This document shows positions 6,991 to 10,927 of a stretch of 10,927 nucleotides of DNA, in pieces (within the stretch, counting starts at the first letter, position 1; every line of letters begins with the position of its first letter). The notes beneath the pieces are model-generated. The model ran no database searches and had not been told where the DNA came from. It saw nothing but the letters and a program-made list of their open reading frames with translations. The stretch is taken from NCBI GenBank assembly GCA_012842235.1, contig DUTE01000420.1, positions 1-10,927 on the forward strand, read 5' to 3'. The stretch is from Bacillota bacterium. GTDB lineage: Bacteria; Bacillota; DTU065. The position numbers and the translations under genes were made by a program.

Positions 6991-7056
6991 AAGGCTAAGG
7001 CTAGGGGCTAGGGGTTAATGAAATTACCAATCAGCCTTACAGCCTTAGCTTTTTTT
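6991..7056. terminator. Possible terminator: G-rich repeats with flanking inverted repeat and T-tract
   Basis: GCTAAGGCT (6994-7002) is perfectly complementary to AGCCTTAGC (7041-7049), which runs straight into seven Ts (7050-7056) on the plus strand, with A/G before the left arm. The loop of about 38 nt is long and contains a further weak pairing (GGTTAAT with ATTACC). It lies 20-85 nt beyond the stop of the minus-strand TspO-like gene. On the minus strand the U-run after the stem is only about three bases, so it would be a poor terminator for that gene. On the plus strand the T-run is good but there is no plus-strand gene upstream. The left arm overlaps short repeats of AGGCTA/GGGGCTA. The structure is real; its function is uncertain. 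Confidence 0.4.
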
Positions 7057-7075
7057 GCTTGCCTATCTGCCAATT

Positions 7076-7870
7076 CTAGTCAAGTTTTGCAGGATACTTA
7101 TATTTAATCAAGTTATAGATAACACCTGCAGACACTAAGACCATAGTAGTTATAATCGAGTAGATAACTGCTAGATAGCTACTTGAAAAAATACGCACAT
7201 GTTTTGCTAATATTCCTATATAAGCCCAGATAACAACTGTGCTAAAAAATATCTCTTTTTTTAGCCATAAAGACAAAAAGGCTAAGACTGCCGCTAAGAC
7301 AATGGCAACAATTGTCCAGACCTGAAAGGAGAGCCCAAAACCCTGCCAATCGATATCTACTAGCCAAACCGTTACATTTGCAATCGTTGCTACTGATATC
7401 CACCCTAAGTAGATTCTAAATGGCACATGAACAAACCAATATTCTTTTTTGCAGACCTGAGACCTTTTATCAAGAGCCTTGTTAATACCGATTAGTGAAA
7501 ACAATAAGGTCACCATAATAATCAAAGAGGACAAAATAAATTGGTAGTGCCACATTAAAAGCCAAGCCATATTTGCAAGAGAGCTTAACACAAATGTAAA
7601 ACCGATGCTTTCAATAAAACTGAAATCTAGTTTTTGTTGTTTGAAAAAGGCCCCTGCTTGGTAAAGAACAAACAAGGTTAAAGCTACATAAATTACTCCC
7701 CAAATTGAAAAGGTAAAACCTGTGGGAGTAAATAGGTTGGGATAAAATGCAGATATTTCCCCAGTAGTCTTTCCGTTAAGAGGTAGGAGATTAGCCAATA
7801 GGTTAACGACAACCATAGCCACAAAAAAGATTATGTTACAAACTTGAAGAACCTTTCTTTGCTTTACCAA
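7076..7870 (-). CDS. TspO/MBR-related (tryptophan-rich sensory protein-like) membrane protein
   Basis: A polytopic membrane protein with about seven or eight hydrophobic segments (roughly residues 10-32, 52-76, 90-110, 112-132, 151-173, 183-205, 208-226 and 233-256 in the longer 266-aa reading). The motifs FTPTGFTFSIWGVIYVAL and FRIYLGWISVATIANVTVWL resemble the first and third helices of the TspO/MBR fold, including the W-x-x-IY and aromatic-rich features. It is about 100 aa longer than classical five-helix TspO and fits the long bacterial 'tryptophan-rich sensory protein' group. TspO proteins bind porphyrins and other small hydrophobic ligands; the role of the long group is not established. 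There is no ATG start. A TTG at 7870 lies 9 nt after AAAGGGG and is preferred; a TTG at 7876 is only 3 nt away. It stands alone and is probably its own transcript. Confidence 0.78.
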   Translation of the reverse strand: MVKQRKVLQVCNIIFFVAMVVVNLLANLLPLNGKTTGEISAFYPNLFTPTGFTFSIWGVIYVALTLFVLYQAGAFFKQQKLDFSFIESIGFTFVLSSLANMAWLLMWHYQFILSSLIIMVTLLFSLIGINKALDKRSQVCKKEYWFVHVPFRIYLGWISVATIANVTVWLVDIDWQGFGLSFQVWTIVAIVLAAVLAFLSLWLKKEIFFSTVVIWAYIGILAKHVRIFSSSYLAVIYSIITTMVLVSAGVIYNLIKYKYPAKLD

Positions 7871-8183
7871 TGTCAAACACCCCTTTACTTTTTACAAACA
7901 TCTTTTTATTTTTACCCACATTCAATTTTTCCAGATAACTCTCTTGTATCCTTTAACAAAATAATCTATATCTTCCGTCTAATCTTTTAATTCTTTTCTT
8001 CGGCGGACGGAAATGTATTTTTTTAAACTTGTAGCCTTAATTGTCCTCAGATGAAAAAAGATCGAAAACCTTCAAACAAACAAGTTATTTAGTTAATGTA
8101 TTTGATTTTCTAAGCAGGAAAAACAAATCGTACCAAGAACTTTTTAACAGAACCTTAACAACTTAAATATGGAGGGGAATAGT
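7871..8183. other. Divergent intergenic region with one long-range hairpin
   Basis: This non-coding stretch of about 310 nt lies between the starts of two divergent genes and must hold both promoters, but no convincing -35/-10 pair stands out on either strand. The clearest element is a 7-bp inverted repeat, TTCCGTC (7973-7979) with GACGGAA (8006-8012), enclosing a 26-nt pyrimidine-rich loop. It is followed by a run of seven Ts (8018-8024). The repeat is the only GC-rich spot in otherwise very AT-rich sequence. TTAACA occurs twice just before the plus-strand gene (about 8143-8160). I see no coding frame of note and no known riboswitch signature. Confidence 0.5.
8171..8177 (+). promoter_or_regulatory. 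Ribosome binding site of the secreted propeller gene
   Basis: GGAGGGG, 6 nt before the ATG at 8184. It overlaps the earlier in-frame ATG at 8169, so it selects the 8184 start, which also places the signal peptide exactly at the N-terminus. Confidence 0.88.
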
Positions 8184-9056
8184 ATGAAAAGGTTTGCTTT
8201 AGTTCTTTTAGCACTTTTACTTGTAGCTACAGCACCAGCAATGGCCTATAAGAAAGACTTGGAGGTTCCTATTGGCGAAACTGCTCGTGGTGCTTCTTTA
8301 AGCCCGGATGGCAAGACTATTTATGTAGGTGCAATCCGAGACAGAAAAATCTTAGCCATCGACACAGAAAATGGAGATGTTATCGCTGAAGTAAATTTGA
8401 CAGAATTTAATCCTGGTGCTTATGCCAAAGCAGTCTATGTCAATGAAAAAGGCGACGTTTATGTTCCTGGTAGCGACGTCCTGGAAATATTTTGGTTTGA
8501 CGAAGAGTTATTCCTTATTGATGCGTTTAATATCGAAGAGTTTGGTATCTCTGACTGTGAAGGTTTAGTCGCTGATAAAGATGGCAACATCTATGCTGGA
8601 GATCGCAAAGGTGATGGTGGCCTCTACAAACTTAAAGATATAAAAGGTGATCTTGAATTAGATACCAAGTGGGGCCATACAGGTTGGGCCGACGTTGGTC
8701 AAGTACGTCTTCCATGTATTAACAAAGATTCGATTTATGTAGTTGATCATAACACATCGATACTCTACAAAGTAGACCTAGCAACCGGTAAGGTTTCAAA
8801 GCTAGCAGAACTTAGTGGTATTGGTGGATTTGCTACTGCCGCAGATGATGCTGGTAGAGTTTATGTAGCACATTATAATGACGCTCAAGTCGCTGTCTCT
8901 ATTTGGGAAAACGGCAAAGTTACCGAACTTAGCCGTGGTGAGTTAGGCATCACTTCAAATATTGGTGGTATTGCTGTTTCTAAAGATGGCTCAAGAATGT
9001 TCTTAGTTGAAGAGCAAACCAATATAGGTGGCCTTGTAAGAGGCTATAGCAAATAG
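8184..9056 (+). CDS. Secreted six-blade beta-propeller (YVTN/NHL-like repeat) protein, function unknown
   Basis: A 290-aa exported protein. The N-terminus is a typical Sec signal peptide, MKRFALVLLALLLVATAPAMA, with probable cleavage after AMA at residue 21; there is no lipobox cysteine. The mature part has about six blade-like repeats of some 40 residues, each with an xxDGxIY(V/A) strand and an xxIDxxTG-type turn. Examples are SPDGKTIYVGA (40-50), NEKGDVYV (87-94), DKDGNIYAGD (131-140), KDSIYVVD (181-188), DAGRVYVA (222-229) and SKDGSRMF (266-273). Such propellers serve as binding platforms or lactonase-like enzymes; I see no diagnostic catalytic set. Two cysteines (125 and 178) might form a disulfide. 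It is a single-gene transcript with a strong ribosome site, a leader of about 300 nt and its own terminator. The only plus-strand gene in the window, it has no obvious link to the neighbours. Confidence 0.85.
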   Translation: MKRFALVLLALLLVATAPAMAYKKDLEVPIGETARGASLSPDGKTIYVGAIRDRKILAIDTENGDVIAEVNLTEFNPGAYAKAVYVNEKGDVYVPGSDVLEIFWFDEELFLIDAFNIEEFGISDCEGLVADKDGNIYAGDRKGDGGLYKLKDIKGDLELDTKWGHTGWADVGQVRLPCINKDSIYVVDHNTSILYKVDLATGKVSKLAELSGIGGFATAADDAGRVYVAHYNDAQVAVSIWENGKVTELSRGELGITSNIGGIAVSKDGSRMFLVEEQTNIGGLVRGYSK

Positions 9057-9099
9057 GCAAATAAGCAAATAAACGGAAATACTTTGATTTTAATATCTT

Positions 9100-9143
9100 A
9101 GCGAATAGATGGTTAACCGATCATCTATTCGCTTTTTGTTTTT
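9100..9143 (+). terminator. Strong intrinsic terminator of the propeller gene
   Basis: A perfect 12-bp stem, AGCGAATAGATG (9100-9111) with CATCTATTCGCT (9122-9133), has a 10-nt loop. It runs into TTTTTGTTTTTG on the plus strand, 43 nt past the stop. No comparable T run follows on the minus strand, so it serves the plus-strand gene. Confidence 0.92.
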
Positions 9144-9349
9144 GTAAATACTATGTAAATTTTCAAACTGACATTTTCTTACTCTTAGCTTCAAATGCAA
9201 AGTAATACGGACACAAAACGCATGACGCATGGCGCATATTAAATCTTTTAACCAAGTTTCGAATCTGCCAAAATACCTTTTATCATACTATTTTTCAGTT
9301 CCCTAAACAAAATAAAGCTAAACTTTTTATTCTTCGTTTACTAAAAGTA
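9144..9349. other. AT-rich intergenic region between two terminators
   Basis: About 200 nt between the propeller terminator and the ABC-gene terminator, between two converging genes. It holds no coding frame longer than a few codons and no promoter I can support. The one structured element is the heptamer repeat at 9218-9238, listed separately. Near its right end TTTACT and AGTAAA form a small inverted repeat around 9337-9351 that overlaps the ABC terminator. Confidence 0.5.
9218..9238. repeat. Three-copy heptamer tandem repeat
   Basis: Two exact copies of ACGCATG (9218-9224 and 9225-9231) are followed by a degenerate GCGCATA (9232-9238). It sits alone in AT-rich intergenic sequence between converging genes. 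It resembles a short slippage-type repeat; no function is inferred. Confidence 0.7.
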
Positions 9350-9375
9350 AAGGAGCAGATTGCAATCTGCTCCTT
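9350..9375 (-). terminator. Palindromic terminator of the ABC transporter gene
   Basis: A perfect palindrome, with 11-bp arms AAGGAGCAGAT and ATCTGCTCCTT around a TGCA loop, lies 15 nt past the ABC gene stop. On the minus strand it is followed by TACTTTTAG, an interrupted T run. It most likely ends the ABC transcript. Confidence 0.78.
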
Positions 9376-9389
9376 ATTACCAATAAGTA

Positions 9390-10927
9390 TTAAGCTGATT
9401 TTTCGCTTTTTTGCATCTCATAAAGGGTTGCATAAAGTCCATTTAAGGCTAGAAGTTCTCTGTGTGTTCCTTCTTCAACTATCTTTCCTTGATCTAAAAC
9501 AAGAATTCTGTCAGCATTTTTTAAGGTTGATAGTCTATGGGCTATTACTAAAGATGACGAGTTTTTACATAATCTTTCAATAGCCTCATTGATCAACACC
9601 TGATTCTCATTATCTAAAGCCGAGGTAGGCTCATCTAGAATTACTAATTCTGCGTTTTTTAAAAACGCCCTTGCTAAAGCAATTCTTTGTTTCTCTCCAC
9701 CTGATAGATCCTTACCTGATTCAGCTATATCGGCTTCTAATCCCTTATCAAGTTTAGCAACAAACTCCCAGGCATTAGCTAGCTTTAAGACCTCAATTAT
9801 TCTTTGATCACTGATGGAGCTATCACCTAAAGTAAGATTTTCCCTAACAGTTCCAGCAAATAAATACGGATTCTGCGGGACATAAGCCATAAACTCTCTC
9901 AAGCCAATAGGATCTTTAAAAAGCGAATCTCCTAATACCTCAACTTTGCCATCTTGAGGTTGAAAAAACCCTAAGGCGATTTTAGCCAAAGTGGTCTTAC
10001 CAGAACCCGATGGCCCCACTAGCCCTACTACTTCTCCTTTTTTAAGTTCGAAAGAAAGTCCCTTAAAAAGAGGTTTTTGATCTTCTGAAAACGCAAAAGT
10101 GATATCTTTGAAAGATAAGATTACACCTTCTGTTTCTTTTGTTTTATCTGTTTTCGATAGTGTTTCACTGCTCTTTAATTTCTCCACAGGTAGATCAAGA
10201 ATTTCCAATACTCTATCTGCAGAACTTATTTTCTGCTGTAAACCACTGTATAGGTAAGAGACATGGTCAAACGGTCTTTGTACCCTATTAACTAACAAAA
10301 TAGCACTAAGAAGTACTCCAGCAGAGATCTCACCCTCTATGGCTAAAATAACTATAATCCAGCCGATAACAAGGCTAATTATCTCGGCAACTATACTTGT
10401 ACTTGAAGAGGCATAGGCCCTTAAAAGACCAAGTTTAATTTCTCCTTGATATACTCTATTGCGGTATTTTGAGTGCCGAGTTTTTGCCCACATCTGCAAA
10501 TTGTTACTTTTGATAACATCTGTTGCCTGCAACGTCTCTTGCATATGGCTACGTAGATTACTGCGATCAACATTTATTTGTTGTGATAGGTTATAGATTT
10601 TTTGATCAAAAAACCTCGGAATATAAAAACTCAAAACACCTGAAGCTAGTGTGAGAAAAGCCACCCGCCAACTGAGGATTGCCAAATAGGCAAAGGCAAC
10701 TATACCAGTAACTACACTTGAAGGAAGCCAACCTCCAAGCTCTAGTAACATACCTACAGAAACCCCTACATCACGAAATAATCGATTACTAAGATCTCCA
10801 CTATGATAGAGAGAACCTTTAGAATAAGGCACATAAAGGGCTTTACTTAAGAATTCTAGGGAAATATCTCTATTGATACTTTGATTAAATGTAGCACTTA
10901 ATATGCCTATCCAAAACACCGCAAAAA
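9390..10927 (-). CDS. ABC exporter half-transporter, fused TMD-NBD (5' end outside window)
   Basis: An ATP-driven type IV (ABCB-like) exporter subunit with the membrane domain fused to the ATPase domain. Numbering from the GTG at 10919, the membrane part shows helices at about 72-100 and 172-209 and the usual long cytoplasmic extensions; TM1 and most of TM2 are missing. The ATPase domain (about 265-500) is complete: Walker A GPSGSGKT 302-309, Q-loop Gln349 in YVPQNPYLFAGTVREN, signature LSGGEKQR 405-412, Walker B LVILDEP 425-431 with Glu430, D-loop SALD and switch His461. Full family members have about 580-620 aa, so some 60-100 residues lie beyond the window. The frame stays open to the edge, so the GTG is not taken as the true start. 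All ATPase motifs are intact. The substrate cannot be told, and a partner half-transporter could lie upstream. Confidence 0.93.
   Translation of the reverse strand, partial: FAVFWIGILSATFNQSINRDISLEFLSKALYVPYSKGSLYHSGDLSNRLFRDVGVSVGMLLELGGWLPSSVVTGIVAFAYLAILSWRVAFLTLASGVLSFYIPRFFDQKIYNLSQQINVDRSNLRSHMQETLQATDVIKSNNLQMWAKTRHSKYRNRVYQGEIKLGLLRAYASSSTSIVAEIISLVIGWIIVILAIEGEISAGVLLSAILLVNRVQRPFDHVSYLYSGLQQKISSADRVLEILDLPVEKLKSSETLSKTDKTKETEGVILSFKDITFAFSEDQKPLFKGLSFELKKGEVVGLVGPSGSGKTTLAKIALGFFQPQDGKVEVLGDSLFKDPIGLREFMAYVPQNPYLFAGTVRENLTLGDSSISDQRIIEVLKLANAWEFVAKLDKGLEADIAESGKDLSGGEKQRIALARAFLKNAELVILDEPTSALDNENQVLINEAIERLCKNSSSLVIAHRLSTLKNADRILVLDQGKIVEEGTHRELLALNGLYATLYEMQKSEKSA

Noticed and set aside
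6842-7075. c-di-AMP riboswitch (ydaO type) or other known riboswitch
   Set aside because: The conserved cores I know are not present, and only simple short hairpins are seen.
8169-8183. Longer propeller reading from the ATG at 8169
   Set aside because: This ATG overlaps the GGAGGGG ribosome site itself and would add five residues before the signal peptide.
9337-9375. Possible attachment site or operator at the 26-nt palindrome
   Set aside because: Its position just after the ABC gene stop, the 11-bp stem and the following T-rich stretch are explained by a terminator; no integrase or regulator is nearby.
1-10927. CRISPR array, tRNA, rRNA, insertion sequence or defence island
   Set aside because: No spaced direct repeats, no tRNA-like cloverleaf, no transposase and no nuclease or toxin gene was found on either strand.

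Overview
The window comes from an AT-rich Gram-positive-type bacterium, most likely a clostridial lineage of Bacillota. The main evidence is a cdaA-ybbR-glmM block next to an acpS-nnr-alr block, together with AGGAGG-type ribosome binding sites, frequent GTG/TTG starts and intrinsic terminators. A partial exported protein at the left edge looks rich in beta strands and aromatic residues. That mildly suggests a diderm Bacillota lineage (Halanaerobiales- or Limnochordia-like), but the evidence is thin and no species can be named. No rRNA, tRNA, CRISPR array, transposase or phage gene is visible.

Layout. Positions 1-3478 (minus strand) hold acpS, nnr, alr and the start of an unrecognised exported protein, tightly packed and probably one transcript. 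A 15-bp hairpin at 3606-3639 separates this block from the upstream minus-strand operon cdaA-ybbR-glmM (3683-6787). In that operon the junctions are a 4-nt ATGA overlap and a 1-nt gap, so translation is probably coupled. Positions 6788-7075 are non-coding, with small hairpins and a G-rich repeat/inverted repeat. A TspO/MBR-related membrane protein follows (7076-7870, minus). After a leader of about 300 nt comes the only plus-strand gene, a secreted six-blade beta-propeller protein (8184-9056), which ends in a textbook terminator. Positions 9057-9389 are intergenic and contain a heptamer repeat. An ABC exporter half-transporter (minus) runs off the right edge and lacks its N-terminus.

How the genes fit together. 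CdaA makes c-di-AMP. YbbR (CdaR) and GlmM are its known membrane-linked regulator and partner. GlmM also makes glucosamine-1-phosphate for cell-wall precursors, and Alr makes D-alanine for the same wall. AcpS activates acyl carrier protein, and Nnr repairs damaged NAD(P)H. The left half is therefore an envelope-precursor, osmotic-signalling and housekeeping cluster. The right half holds stand-alone accessory genes: a membrane sensor-like protein, a secreted propeller and an exporter.

I did not find a clearly new biological system. The best candidates for follow-up are the exported beta-rich protein behind alr, the stand-alone secreted propeller with its long structured leader, and the G-rich inverted-repeat element at about 6991-7056.
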